A program made the position numbers and the translations under genes. DNA of 64,000 bases from Stutzerimonas stutzeri (GTDB lineage Bacteria; Pseudomonadota; Gammaproteobacteria; Pseudomonadales; Pseudomonadaceae). The notes beneath the pieces were generated by a model that saw only the letters and a program-made list of their open reading frames with translations, did not search any database and was not told where the DNA came from. This document shows, piece after piece, positions 9,364-19,053 of this stretch (positions within the stretch are counted from its first letter, which is position 1; every line of letters begins with the position of its first letter). The DNA is taken from positions 310,438-374,437 of the forward strand of contig DGLA01000010.1 of NCBI GenBank assembly GCA_002387205.1, given 5' to 3'.

Positions 9364-10155
9364 ATGAGTCCCTATTGGGAATGCCTGCGGGCAATCGTTT
9401 CGCGAGAGTGGCTGCGATTCGTTCAGCAACGCTCGCGCTTCTTCAGCGCCCTGGTCCGCCCGCTGCTCTGGCTGGTGGTGTTTGCCGCAGGGTTCCGTGC
9501 GGCATTGGGCATCGCGATCATCGAGCCGTACGACACCTATATCACCTACGAGACCTACATCGTGCCTGGCCTGGCCTGCATGATCCTGCTGTTCAATGGC
9601 ATGCAGGGCTCGCTGTCGATGGTATACGACCGGGAAATGGGCAGCATGCGGGTATTGCTGACCAGCCCCCTGCCGCGCAGTTTTCTGTTGGCCAGCAAGC
9701 TGCTGGCGACGGCTTTGATCTCACTGCTGCAGGTCTATGCCTTTCTGGCGATTGCCTGGGTGTACGGGGTGCAGCCGCCGCTGCCCGGCCTGCTCACGGC
9801 ACTGCCGGCGCTTTTGCTGGTCGCCCTGCTGCTCAGCGCGCTGGGGCTGTTGCTGTCCAACGGCATCCGCCAGCTGGAGAACTTCGCCGGGGTGATGAAT
9901 TTTGTGATTTTCCCGATGTTCTTTCTTTCTTCCGCGCTGTACCCGCTCTGGAAAATGCGCGAGGCCAGTGAATGGCTGTACTGGATCTGCTCGATCAACC
10001 CGTTTACCCATGCAGTGGAACTGGTGCGCTATGCGCTCTACGAGCGGTTGAGCCCGCTCGCACTGGGCGTCTGCCTCGGGCTGACGCTGCTGTTCAGTCT
10101 GCTGTCGGTGCTAAGCTTCAACCCGCAGCACGCCGCGCTTCGGCGTGCCGCCTGA
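9364..10155 (+). CDS. pedC: ABC-2 type permease, PedC-like
   Basis: 263 residues with six predicted membrane helices and the ABC-2 signature region (SMVYDREMGSMRVLLTSPLP, about residues 80-100), the element that contacts the ATPase. Length and sequence fit the alcohol-associated permease family typified by PedC of P. putida (phenylethanol degradation). It is the last gene of the five-gene run starting at 5941. ABC-2 permeases usually export, so the pairing with a periplasmic binding protein is notable. The gene name is by family and context. Confidence 0.8.
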   Translation: MSPYWECLRAIVSREWLRFVQQRSRFFSALVRPLLWLVVFAAGFRAALGIAIIEPYDTYITYETYIVPGLACMILLFNGMQGSLSMVYDREMGSMRVLLTSPLPRSFLLASKLLATALISLLQVYAFLAIAWVYGVQPPLPGLLTALPALLLVALLLSALGLLLSNGIRQLENFAGVMNFVIFPMFFLSSALYPLWKMREASEWLYWICSINPFTHAVELVRYALYERLSPLALGVCLGLTLLFSLLSVLSFNPQHAALRRAA

Positions 10156-10389
10156 AAAAGCTTTACTACTTTGGTGCTGCTTCTCGTGCCGATCGTAGGA
10201 TTTAAAAACAATGCGCCTTGGACTGTAATGTGCCGATCGAAGTAGCGAAAATAATCGGCGTCCGCCGAACTGAACGACCCTCTTTGTTCGACCGCGCCAA
10301 CAGCAGCTGCCGCGAAGCCACACCGGGTCGTACAGCAGGGAGCCCTACCGATTCGCCCCAGCATAATCACAACAATGAGGTGACCGGCT

Positions 10390-11055
10390 TTGTACAAGAT
10401 ACTGATTGCTGATGACCATCCGCTTTTTCGCGAGGCCATCCACAACGTGATCCAGGATGGTTTCCCGGGTAGTGAGATTCTGGAAACCGCCGACCTGGAC
10501 AGCGCCTTGAGCATCACGCTCGAACACGATGACCTGGACCTGGTGCTGCTTGATCTGAACATGCCGGGGATGCACGGGCTCAATGGCCTGATCAACCTGC
10601 GCAACGAGGCGCCAACCATTCCCGTGGTGATTGTGTCCGCCGAGCAGGACAAGCAGGTCGTCTTGCAAGCCATTACCTATGGCGCCTGTGGCTTCATTAC
10701 CAAGTCGTCGCCCCGTGCACAGATGACTGACGCCATCGAGCAGATCCTCAACGGCAACGTCTACCTGCCCTCCGACATAATCCGCAGTCAGAAGGCCAAT
10801 ACCCGTCACTTTCAGCACAGCGAACCTAGCATTCCGCCGGAACTGCTGCAGGCCCTGACCCGCAAGCAGCTGCTGGTACTGGAGCGCATGACCAAGGGCG
10901 AATCCAACAAGCAGATCGCCTACAACCTGGATATCGCCGAAACCACCGTCAAGGCCCATGTCTCGGCGATTCTTCGCAAGCTCAACGTGCACAACCGGGT
11001 ACAGGCAATCCTTTCAGCCGGCGATATCGACTTTACGGCCTATCTGCGGCGCTGA
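10390..11055 (+). CDS. agmR: NarL-type response regulator AgmR/ErbR-like
   Basis: 221 residues. The family begins MYKILIADDHPLFREAIHNV, which is obtained by starting at the TTG at 10390, preceded by GAGGTGA at 10376-10382. Phospho-acceptor is D55 (LLDLNMPG); the conserved receiver Lys is in GFITKSSP; the HTH is LTRKQLLVLERMTKGESNKQIAYNL ... AETTVKAHVSAIL. AgmR (ErbR) activates ethanol/glycerol oxidation genes and pqq genes in pseudomonads. It is convergent with the large PAS hybrid kinase (16 bp between stops), the arrangement seen around agmR and ercS'. A close paralog, ErdR, has a similar N-terminus, so the choice between the two is made from context. Confidence 0.82.
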   Translation: MYKILIADDHPLFREAIHNVIQDGFPGSEILETADLDSALSITLEHDDLDLVLLDLNMPGMHGLNGLINLRNEAPTIPVVIVSAEQDKQVVLQAITYGACGFITKSSPRAQMTDAIEQILNGNVYLPSDIIRSQKANTRHFQHSEPSIPPELLQALTRKQLLVLERMTKGESNKQIAYNLDIAETTVKAHVSAILRKLNVHNRVQAILSAGDIDFTAYLRR

Positions 11056-11071
11056 TCGGGACCACCCGCCA

Positions 11072-13648
11072 TCAGGCGTGACCCTGATCCATCATGTGAC
11101 ACATGGCGGTCTTCAGTTTCATCGGCCGCACTGGCTTGTGCATCAGCATATGCCCCAGCTCTCGGACCTGCTGCTTCAGCTCGTTGCTGTAGTTAGCGGT
11201 GATCATCAGTGCCGGCAACGGGCTGGCCCGCCGCGCATTGACCGTCTCGACCACGTCGATGCCGTTGCAGCCATTGTCCAGATGATAGTCAGCGATGATC
11301 AGGTCGGCATCAGCGTGGAAATTGTCCACCTGACCGGCCAGATCCTGCTCCGACAACGCCGTCACCACCTGACAACCCCAGCCTTCCAGCAACGTTCGCA
11401 TGCCCGCGCAAATCGAGGTGTCGTTGTCCAGCACCCAGACCCGCGCACCTTTGAGCCGTTCCAGCAGCAGATCCGTCGTGGCAGGCTCGGCGCTGGCTTT
11501 TGGCGCCCGCTTGGCCAGGGGGACCTCGACGGCAAATTTCGATCCACGGCCTGGCACCGAAGTGACAACGATCCGATGGCCGAGAATGCGTGCGATCTTC
11601 TCGACGATCGCCAATCCCAAGCCAAGGCCACGGTCCTGCTGAGGCCTCACGCCCTCGCCGCGCTTGAATTCATGAAAGATCTCTTCGAGCTTGTCATCGG
11701 GAATGCCGATTCCGGTGTCCCAGACTTCTATCGAAAGGCTCTGCCGGCGACGACGGCAGCCCAGCATGACCCGCCCGTTCGGCGTGTAACGAATGGCGTT
11801 GGTCAGCAGGTTGCGCAGGATCCGCGCCAACAGCTGGATGTCGCTGCGCACCAGCGCAGAACAGGGAATGTAATCCAGCGTCAGCTGTTCGCTGCCCGCG
11901 ATCTGGTGGAACTCCGCGGCCAGGTTTTCCAGTAGCTCACTGACGGCAAAAGGCGCGATGTCCGCTTTGATCACGCCGGCATCGAGCTTGGATATATCCA
12001 CCAGTGTTCCAAGCAGGTTTTCCACGTCCTCCAGTGAATTGCTGATGTTGCGGATCAGGCCGCTGCCGGTGGATGTGGGTTGCTCCAGCAGTGCGCTGGT
12101 GAACAGCCGCGCAGCGTTGAGCGGCTGCAGCAGGTCATGACTCACGGCAGCGAGAAACTTGGTCTTCGACAGGTTGGCCAGCTCGGCTTCGCGCTTGGCC
12201 TCGCGCAGCCGGGCCTCGGCATGGGCGCGCTCGTCGATCTCGCAGAGCAGCTGGTCGTTCAGGCTGGTCAGTTCGGCGGTCCGTTCGCGCACTCGCTGTT
12301 CAAGGTTCTGGTAGGCCTGATGCAGCGCCTCGGCAGTCCGGCGGCGATCGGTGATGTCCTGGATCAGCACGAAGATGCCGGCGACTTCCCCGTTGGCCTG
12401 GCGGTTGGGCACATAGGATCGCAGCATGTAGCGCTGTTGGCCGGAATGGTTGCGCTCGGCCATTTCGAAGCTGACGCTTTCCCCGGACAAAGCGCGGTCG
12501 ATGTAGGGCTCGAGCTGGTTCCAGTGATCGCCGCTGTGGATTTCTCGCAGGGACTGACCAAGCATGCCGTCACTGGGCCAGCGGTACCATTCTTCGTAGA
12601 CCTTGTTGGTGAATTCGTAGGTCAGGTCCGCCGACACATAGGCAATCAGCGCCGGTACATGGTCGGTGATCAGACGAATCCAGCGCTCGCTTTCACGCAG
12701 CGCTTCGGCATGGCGGTAACGCTCGGTGATGTCAGTGAAGGTGTTGACGAAGCCGCCGGTGGGCAAGGGGTGAGTGCGGATTTCCAGCGTGCGACCGTCG
12801 AACAGGTGCTGTTCCAGCTCCGCCAGAGGCTGGCCGTTGGCATCGAAGGTATCGGGCGTCAGCAACTTCAGTTCGCTGTCGGCCATCACTTCCTCGAACG
12901 GACGATGTGCCTCGATAGGCGCCAACCCGCACAGTTCGAGGAAGCGGCCATTCCATAATTCCAGACTGCCGTCGGCACTGACCATGGCAACGCCCTGGGA
13001 CAGGTTGTCCACGGCGCGCTGCAGCAACCGGGACTTCTGTGCCAGCGCCTGTTCGCGGCGCATGGTCTCGCTGATCTTTACCTCAGTGATGTCGGTATAG
13101 AGCATCACCAGCCCGCCCTCGCGGGTCGGGCGTTCGCTGAGCTGCACCCAGCGCCCGTTGTGCAGGCGGTACACCGTTGGCTCGTTGGCCTTGCCACGGT
13201 GCTCCTCGGCGATCATGCCGCTGCTTTCCGCCAGCCGTTTCAGCTCCGACAACCGTGTACCACTGTTGATGCGCGCCCGTGTGCGGCTCCAGAGCGACTT
13301 GAAACGTTTGTTGAACAGCACGATGCGCTGATCCTTGTCGAACAGCACGAAGGCGTCGGAGATGCTTTCTATGGCGTCGACCAGATGCTGATGTGCCGTT
13401 TCTGCACGCAGGCGTGCGTCGCTCAGCAAGCGGTTGCTGGCCTTCAGCTCGGCCATCGCCTGATTCAGCGCGTCGGTACGTTCGCGCACCTGCTCGGCCA
13501 GCTCCACAGAGTGCTGGAATGCGGCGTAGGACGCGTCGCGGCCGCTGCCGCTGGATTCGATACGCTCGATCAGCGCGGCATTGATGCGACGCAACTTGTG
13601 ATTTTCGCGTTCCAGCTCGGCCTGTCTGTCGAACTGCTCAGCGAGCAC
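11072..13648 (-). CDS. Multi-PAS hybrid sensor histidine kinase (ErcS'-like)
   Basis: About 858 residues from a GTG at 13648 with GGAG four bases upstream; an ATG at 13735 would give 887 residues but a 98-bp overlap with the FIST gene. Order: coiled coil (QAELERENHKLRRINAALIE), three PAS domains (around DAIESISDAFVLFDK, AVDNLSQGVAMVSADG, ITDHVPALIAYVSADL), second coiled coil, HisKA (AAVSHDLLQPLNAARL), HATPase (DTGIGIP, GLGLGLAIVEK) and a C-terminal receiver (LIIADYHLDNG). No membrane helix, so it is cytosolic. It resembles ErcS/ErcS' kinases of the ethanol-oxidation regulatory network; the upstream FIST protein may be its sensory partner. Confidence 0.86.
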   Translation of the reverse strand: MLAEQFDRQAELERENHKLRRINAALIERIESSGSGRDASYAAFQHSVELAEQVRERTDALNQAMAELKASNRLLSDARLRAETAHQHLVDAIESISDAFVLFDKDQRIVLFNKRFKSLWSRTRARINSGTRLSELKRLAESSGMIAEEHRGKANEPTVYRLHNGRWVQLSERPTREGGLVMLYTDITEVKISETMRREQALAQKSRLLQRAVDNLSQGVAMVSADGSLELWNGRFLELCGLAPIEAHRPFEEVMADSELKLLTPDTFDANGQPLAELEQHLFDGRTLEIRTHPLPTGGFVNTFTDITERYRHAEALRESERWIRLITDHVPALIAYVSADLTYEFTNKVYEEWYRWPSDGMLGQSLREIHSGDHWNQLEPYIDRALSGESVSFEMAERNHSGQQRYMLRSYVPNRQANGEVAGIFVLIQDITDRRRTAEALHQAYQNLEQRVRERTAELTSLNDQLLCEIDERAHAEARLREAKREAELANLSKTKFLAAVSHDLLQPLNAARLFTSALLEQPTSTGSGLIRNISNSLEDVENLLGTLVDISKLDAGVIKADIAPFAVSELLENLAAEFHQIAGSEQLTLDYIPCSALVRSDIQLLARILRNLLTNAIRYTPNGRVMLGCRRRRQSLSIEVWDTGIGIPDDKLEEIFHEFKRGEGVRPQQDRGLGLGLAIVEKIARILGHRIVVTSVPGRGSKFAVEVPLAKRAPKASAEPATTDLLLERLKGARVWVLDNDTSICAGMRTLLEGWGCQVVTALSEQDLAGQVDNFHADADLIIADYHLDNGCNGIDVVETVNARRASPLPALMITANYSNELKQQVRELGHMLMHKPVRPMKLKTAMCHMMDQGHA

Positions 13649-14831
13649 ACTTGTCTCCAGGCCGCCCTCCAGGCCGGCCGATGGCGACGCCGGTGAAGGT
13701 CTGGTTGATGTGCATGCCATTGAACTGCTCTCCATAGGTGTTGAAGCCGATCACCTGCTGGCGTTGAAGGAATCTGGATGTGTCGTCCGTCGAGCCGTTG
13801 CCCTCGATCTCCAGTCGCCGGAGAAAACAGTCACAACCGATGGTCAGCAACGGTGCACCGAGGCGTTGCTCCAGGCGCTGGAAGAGCTCCTCCAGATTCG
13901 GCATCAGCGGGCCGGGGTGCATCGCGGTCAGCACAATGCCGTTCTCGACTGCGCAATAGAAGGTCAGGCTGAGGTCGTCGTTGACCTTCTGAATCGAACG
14001 AACGTAGTACTGCTCGTTGATTCGCACGGCCAGCGGGTGCGCCGCAAACAGGCGGTGGTCCAGATCACTGACCTGCACACCGATAAGCCGTGCGTACTCC
14101 TCGGCGGCGGGTTCGGCGTTGAGCTCGAAAACGCGCCGGGCATGGCTGTCCACCCGGGTCACCACCAGCTTCTCGCTACGCGGCAACATGTGATGGGTGG
14201 TGAACACTTCGAAATCGAGCCAGGTGTTGATCAGCACCACGACGGCCGCACCGCTGTGGAACTTGCCGTCGTAGTAGACGTGGGTGTCGGTCAGATGGTT
14301 GTCGTCGCCGGCCGACCCTCCAAAATGCGGGATGCTGCCGAAGGCTGCGCTAAGCGCCGACAGGACGATTTCCTCGCGGCTGGACAGGCCATCAAGCAGG
14401 GTCAGCGCAAAGCTGTGATCCTTGATCGGTGCCAATGAGTTGCTGCGGCAGTCACTGCCCAGGCGCTCGACCAGTTGCTGGGCGTCGATGAGGCTGAAGC
14501 GATCCATTTCATTGATCAGTTCGCAGGCGATGGAAAAGCTGCGGTGATCGAAACCGACTGCGGTCACGCAGCTGCGTCCGTAGCCCTGAGACGTGATTTC
14601 GCCAGCCGAGGTACAGCCAACCATGCGCACACCACCGAAATACTGATGCAGCGCATCGCCCAGCGCGGGCAGGTCGTATTCCGCAGAACAGAAAAACAGC
14701 ACGAAGCCGAGATGGGGATGGATCAACTGGCGCGCCAGGTCCTGAGCCACCGTCTCGGCGTCCCGGGCTTCCGACATCGCGGTGCGCACTTCTACGGATT
14801 CTTGATCGACCACGCACCGCACCCCATACAC
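13638..14831 (-). CDS. FIST N- and C-domain sensory protein
   Basis: 397 residues if the GTG at 14831 is used; an ATG at 14777 (MSEARDAETVAQDLARQ) is an alternative. The FIST N domain (about residues 35-230) shows HLGFVLFFCSAEYDL, VGCTSAGEI and FGGSAGDD; the FIST C domain (about 230-380) shows FTFYCAVENG-like and IGFNTYGEQFNGMHINQTF segments. FIST domains are proposed to bind small ligands such as amino acids. The gene sits immediately upstream of, and overlaps, the multi-PAS kinase, a frequent pairing that suggests the ligand signal is passed to the kinase. The ligand is unknown. Confidence 0.87.
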   Translation of the reverse strand: MYGVRCVVDQESVEVRTAMSEARDAETVAQDLARQLIHPHLGFVLFFCSAEYDLPALGDALHQYFGGVRMVGCTSAGEITSQGYGRSCVTAVGFDHRSFSIACELINEMDRFSLIDAQQLVERLGSDCRSNSLAPIKDHSFALTLLDGLSSREEIVLSALSAAFGSIPHFGGSAGDDNHLTDTHVYYDGKFHSGAAVVVLINTWLDFEVFTTHHMLPRSEKLVVTRVDSHARRVFELNAEPAAEEYARLIGVQVSDLDHRLFAAHPLAVRINEQYYVRSIQKVNDDLSLTFYCAVENGIVLTAMHPGPLMPNLEELFQRLEQRLGAPLLTIGCDCFLRRLEIEGNGSTDDTSRFLQRQQVIGFNTYGEQFNGMHINQTFTGVAIGRPGGRPGDKCAR

Positions 14832-14966
14832 CGTTATCGTATGACCCCATTCTTGGGCAGGGCATAGAGCACGAAAATGCTACTTCAGTACCGGCTGCGG
14901 GCTGCCAAGGTAGCAAAGCGACGAAAGATCGCAGCCCAGCAATTTGCCCTTGCGCTGAGCGCCAAA

Positions 14967-14997
14967 GAAAAAAGCGGGCGCCCCGAAAGGCGCCCGC
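14967..14997 (-). terminator. Rho-independent terminator downstream of the porin gene
   Basis: A perfect 9-bp GC-rich stem (GCGGGCGCC at 14974-14982 with GGCGCCCGC at 14989-14997) and a six-base loop are followed on the minus strand by a TTTTTTC tract (14967-14973). It lies 22 bp beyond the stop of the minus-strand porin gene, in the right orientation, and separates it from the FIST gene. Confidence 0.9.
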
Positions 14998-15018
14998 CGA
15001 TAGTTGCAGAGACGCTGC

Positions 15019-16206
15019 TTAGAAGCTCAACGCCGCGCCGATGGCATAGGTGCGAGTGTCTTCGTCAAGCGCATCGGTATCGCGGCCCGACAATTCGAAC
15101 TGATTCACCTCGGCGACCAGTTTCAGGTTGTCGTTGATGGTGCGGAAATAGGCGATTCCACGGGTTTCGTAATCGGCAGCCGTGCCCAGGCCATTGCCAT
15201 CATCCTTGGTCTTGCCGGTGGAAAGCGCGATGCGGTTCTTGCCGAAGGTATAGGAGCCCTGAAGCAGGTAGCCGTCGCTGTCCACATCGCGAAGCTGCGC
15301 TTCACCCGCGTTGTTGGTGTAGAACGGGTTGATGCCTTCGGCCTGGAAGCCCGAAGCGGTCAGGGAGAACCCGGCGATCTTGGCCTGGATACCGTAGCCG
15401 ATACCCTTGGAGTCGATCTCTTCCACCGTACTGTCGGTGTTCTTCGAAGTCTGCTGCATGCCGTTCACCCAGGAGTAGAACTGAGCGCCGGCGAGATCGA
15501 ACTGGTAGGTGATCTCTGTTTCGAAGCGAGGGCTGTCCTGGTAGGCCTCATCCAGCGCACTGCTGGCGTCACTGGTGGTGTCCACCGGATCCATGATGCC
15601 GGCAGCGATACGCAGGCCATTCATGACCGGCGAGCGATAGGTGACCTGCGAGGTGGGAAACGGATAAGGGTAGCCGGTACCGATGTTGCCAAATGAAACG
15701 CCACCAAAGTCGACCAGTCCCAGGGTGTCGCTGACCTGGCCATAGCCGGCGAGGAATTCGTCGAGGAAGATGTTGGATCGGCCAAACAGACCGAAGTCCT
15801 TGCCGAACAGCACCTCGCCCCACGCGTCATTGGACGCAGTGCCGTAGAACTGACGCACATCGATGCCGGTTTCGGTGCCGTTGGTGTCGCTGTCGTTGAT
15901 CGTGACCCAGAACGAGGACCGTCCACCGATCTTCAGGTCATCTAGTTGCTTGCCGAAATTGAAGCCGATGTAGTTGGGCAGAAAGCCCATCTTCACGCGG
16001 GACTGATCCCGGTCGAATTGCTCCCCGGCGCGATCGACATCGCTGCTGACGTAGAAGGTGTTGAAGTAGCCGTCAACGGAAAACGTGGTGTCATCCTTGT
16101 CGTAAAGCTTGATCTCGGCAACGGCCGACTGGCTTAGGGTCATGGCAATGGCGCTGGCCAGGGCCAGTGGCAATAGGGTGGTTACCGCTTTCTTCTTGTT
16201 GTGCAT
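15019..16206 (-). CDS. Outer-membrane porin (general diffusion type)
   Basis: 395 residues. The signal peptide (LLPLALASAIAMTLSQSAVA) is followed by EIKLYDKDDTTFSVDGYFNTFY, the usual first strand of Gram-negative porins with an early aromatic-rich beta strand. Alternating beta-strand patterns continue through the protein, and it ends in AIGAALSF, with the terminal Phe required for outer-membrane insertion. The gene is monocistronic, ending in a strong terminator at 14967-14997. It lies within the alcohol-oxidation neighbourhood, where porins may admit substrates, but specificity cannot be read from the sequence. Confidence 0.85.
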   Translation of the reverse strand: MHNKKKAVTTLLPLALASAIAMTLSQSAVAEIKLYDKDDTTFSVDGYFNTFYVSSDVDRAGEQFDRDQSRVKMGFLPNYIGFNFGKQLDDLKIGGRSSFWVTINDSDTNGTETGIDVRQFYGTASNDAWGEVLFGKDFGLFGRSNIFLDEFLAGYGQVSDTLGLVDFGGVSFGNIGTGYPYPFPTSQVTYRSPVMNGLRIAAGIMDPVDTTSDASSALDEAYQDSPRFETEITYQFDLAGAQFYSWVNGMQQTSKNTDSTVEEIDSKGIGYGIQAKIAGFSLTASGFQAEGINPFYTNNAGEAQLRDVDSDGYLLQGSYTFGKNRIALSTGKTKDDGNGLGTAADYETRGIAYFRTINDNLKLVAEVNQFELSGRDTDALDEDTRTYAIGAALSF

Positions 16207-16461
16207 GGCGCTCTCCGCTGATGTGACGACGGGCAGTCGTGTCGGAGCGGATTATCGAAAGCGTGTCGGCAGGCTCATACGCTGCGATGGCGGCAATCTG
16301 CTACTGCTTTTGGCGGGAGTGGTGTATTGCACTCAAAGCAGGTAGCGACTGATCCGGAAGAAGCAGCGCTTAGGTCTTACACCGTTGCGCTTTGGTGGAG
16401 ACAGGCGCGTTTGCCCGCAAACGGAGGTGGATGAGCATCTGGCGGTTTGAATCACGAGTAA

Positions 16462-18972
16462 TCAGGACCGGCGCAGGTCCGGCGCGGCTGCGTTGCTCAG
16501 CACAACCCAGCCACCGCTGCAGTTGCGCAGCGAGTCAAGGGCAACGGCGAGGTCATGGCAGGTCAGGGCACGCATGGCTTCTGCCACACGGTTGGGGCGG
16601 TCACGGCCATGGCCAGCCAGCTGCGTGTGCCAGGCCTGTTCGGCATGGGCCTGAAAATCAGCCTGCTCGATGACATGCCGGCGGCTCATGTCTTCCACTG
16701 TTCTGGAAAGCATTTCATCGTCTCGATCCGCCAGGGTCCCAGCGAAGTCTTCGAGGAACGCCCGGATATGTGCCTGGATCTCTTGTCCTGTCGCGGTGGG
16801 TGACTGCACACCAAAGAGCAGGCCGGGATGACTGCCAGCCTGGTAGAAGCGGCTGAACACCACATATCCCAGCTGCAACTCGCTGCGCAAGCGCCGAAAG
16901 AACACAGCTTCCATCAATACAGCCAGCACCCGCCAGGCCGCCTCGCAGCGTGCGTCGCGTGTCGGTAGCGGGCAGAACAACAGCAACGCGGTCTCGGCCT
17001 CCGCCGCCCCGTCAACGGTATGCCAGCAATAATTCGAAGCCGGCGCCGATGATCCCAGCGCAGCCATGCCAGGTATGCCAGGGAGCGAAAGCAGGGCCTG
17101 ACTCAACGTAGTCTGTAGCCCTGACGGCAATCCCACAGCCAGCCCCTGCCAATGGGAAGCCTGCAGGTGCGCAACCAGTGTCGACTGGACTGGTGCGGCC
17201 CCCGGCCCAGCCAGTACAGACGGCAAACGCATGAGCAGCTGGCGGATCAGCATGTTCTCGTTGCCAAGCGTGCGGGCGCGTTCGGCCAGTACCGCCCCGG
17301 CCTCTAGCGAAGCAGGAGGCAGCTCGGCCAGGAGGGAGGCGACATCGGTAAGGATCGCCGGTATCGCACCTGCATAGCCCGACAGGCCCAGGCTCCAGCG
17401 GTCGCCGAGGTCCTCGAAACGTAGCGCGACACCCGCCTGTTGAGCCGCCCAGACGTATGACGTCAGCGCATGCGAGACGGCATGCCACAGCCGGGCCGCA
17501 GGTCGCCCCTGGTCAAACTGCCAGCACAGAAACACGGCGCCCTGCCCTGCGGGATGCTCCGGCCCTTGCCAGTCGATTGCCAGGCTGCCGCTGAGCGACC
17601 CGGCTTTGGCCGAAGCGGACTGCAACCAGGGGTTGGGTGACGGGCGCTGCCAGTCCCGGTTCTTCGGCCTGGAAGGCATCGGCCGCTCAAAGGCCATGCG
17701 CAGCGGAAATCCACTGCCCTCGACGGGAGCACATGCCTTGCTGTCTGCAGTCAGCACCAGCGGACCCGCCCCTAGCATCCGTTCCAGAAGCATATGGAAC
17801 GTCTGGGCTATTCGGATCTCATCGCTGTCTTCAGCCCAGGCCTGGGGCTCGATCCAATGGCGCAGCCGTGCCAGAGGCCCGGCGACCTGCAGGCTGCGCC
17901 TGCGGATGCGCAGGTACTCCGGGCGGCAGCTTTGCCAGAGCGATGCGTCAGCAAAGAAGCGCAGCCAGTCGAGTATTGCCGAGACGACCTCGCCGCGGTC
18001 GGCCAGGCCCCCGTGGGTCAGACTCGCCTCGATGACGACGAGCCCCTGCCCTGCGTAGCCGTACGGCACCCTCAGCCGCAATGACTCGCACAGTCCCTGG
18101 TGACGAAGGCGCTGGAGCAAGCCGCCCGGTGCCTCGGATTCGATCCAGATGCCAAGGTAGTCCAGCGCAGGCACACAGTCGTTCGACAGCTCTTCGTAGG
18201 TGAACGCCAGATGCAGCTGCGGCTGCACCTGATCAAGTTGCAACCGCAGCCAGGCATCGCGTCTGCAGTGCAGCGCTGGAGCCATCCGTGTTGGCGCGTC
18301 AGCTGCTTCGGGAAGACAGGCGTCAGCCCTGGTCGCGAGTCGCCGCAGCTCGGTTTCATCTTGCGGGCCGGCAAGCAGCCATTCGATTTGCCCGCACCTG
18401 TAGAAGCGTCGGTGATAGCTGCGCAGGGCCTGCTGAAACTGTTCCTCCTCGACCGGCAGGGTTTCACGATTGCCGGCGTGAAAGCCACTGAACGGATGGC
18501 TTGTGTCGAATGCAAGGCCAAGAGCCGCGTCGCACAGCGTCCCGGCGTCCTGCCCACGCTCCATGAATTCGGCGTGCAAGACCTCGCGCTCGCGTAGCTG
18601 GTCCGCTACATCGAGCAAGGGATTGGCAAGCATGTCCAGCAAGCGAAGCAGAGCCTCTTCGAACTGATCTGCCGGCACCTGGAAGAAGAAATCGGTATGA
18701 CGTTCCCGGGTCGATGCGTTCAGCTGCCCACCGCAGCCCTGGACGAACGCCATGAGGCTGTCTTGCACGGCAAAGTCCCGACTGCCGAGAAACAAGAGAT
18801 GCTCGAGAAAATGCGCCAGCCCCGGATATTCAGCCGGCGCATCGTGTGATCCGGCATGCACCCGTACCAGCGCCGCTGCCCTTGTGCTCGGTTGTAGAGA
18901 GAGCAACCGTATGTGCAGTCCCCTTGGCAGGGTTTCGAGCAGCGGCCGCCTGGACGGATCGATTAGCGACAT
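16462..18972 (-). CDS. pqqF: M16-family zinc protease PqqF
   Basis: 836 residues. The inverted zinc motif HxxEH is present at H54-F-L-E57-H58, with the distal glutamate in the REREVLHAEF segment about 75 residues later. Length, N-terminus and overall pattern match PqqF, the peptidase that cleaves the PqqA peptide to free the cross-linked Glu-Tyr unit during PQQ formation. The C-terminal half shows the inactive M16 repeat. Other pqq genes are absent from the window, so PqqF stands apart from the core operon. It follows the LitR-like regulator gene on the same strand with an 81-bp gap. Confidence 0.86.
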   Translation of the reverse strand: MSLIDPSRRPLLETLPRGLHIRLLSLQPSTRAAALVRVHAGSHDAPAEYPGLAHFLEHLLFLGSRDFAVQDSLMAFVQGCGGQLNASTRERHTDFFFQVPADQFEEALLRLLDMLANPLLDVADQLREREVLHAEFMERGQDAGTLCDAALGLAFDTSHPFSGFHAGNRETLPVEEEQFQQALRSYHRRFYRCGQIEWLLAGPQDETELRRLATRADACLPEAADAPTRMAPALHCRRDAWLRLQLDQVQPQLHLAFTYEELSNDCVPALDYLGIWIESEAPGGLLQRLRHQGLCESLRLRVPYGYAGQGLVVIEASLTHGGLADRGEVVSAILDWLRFFADASLWQSCRPEYLRIRRRSLQVAGPLARLRHWIEPQAWAEDSDEIRIAQTFHMLLERMLGAGPLVLTADSKACAPVEGSGFPLRMAFERPMPSRPKNRDWQRPSPNPWLQSASAKAGSLSGSLAIDWQGPEHPAGQGAVFLCWQFDQGRPAARLWHAVSHALTSYVWAAQQAGVALRFEDLGDRWSLGLSGYAGAIPAILTDVASLLAELPPASLEAGAVLAERARTLGNENMLIRQLLMRLPSVLAGPGAAPVQSTLVAHLQASHWQGLAVGLPSGLQTTLSQALLSLPGIPGMAALGSSAPASNYCWHTVDGAAEAETALLLFCPLPTRDARCEAAWRVLAVLMEAVFFRRLRSELQLGYVVFSRFYQAGSHPGLLFGVQSPTATGQEIQAHIRAFLEDFAGTLADRDDEMLSRTVEDMSRRHVIEQADFQAHAEQAWHTQLAGHGRDRPNRVAEAMRALTCHDLAVALDSLRNCSGGWVVLSNAAAPDLRRS

Positions 18973-19053
18973 AGGGATATGCTCAGGCTGGTGGATGGCA
19001 GGATCGCGCCAGGCCGACCCTGGGACAAGATTGCAGCGCAGCGGGACCCTGCG

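Noticed and set aside
10390..10401. TTGTACAAGATA identical to part of the folE palindrome
   Set aside because: These are the first codons of the AgmR-like protein (MYKI); conserved by the protein sequence, and no second half-site 12 bases away.
12080..12958. 292-residue plus-strand frame
   Set aside because: Antisense to the PAS domains of the hybrid kinase.
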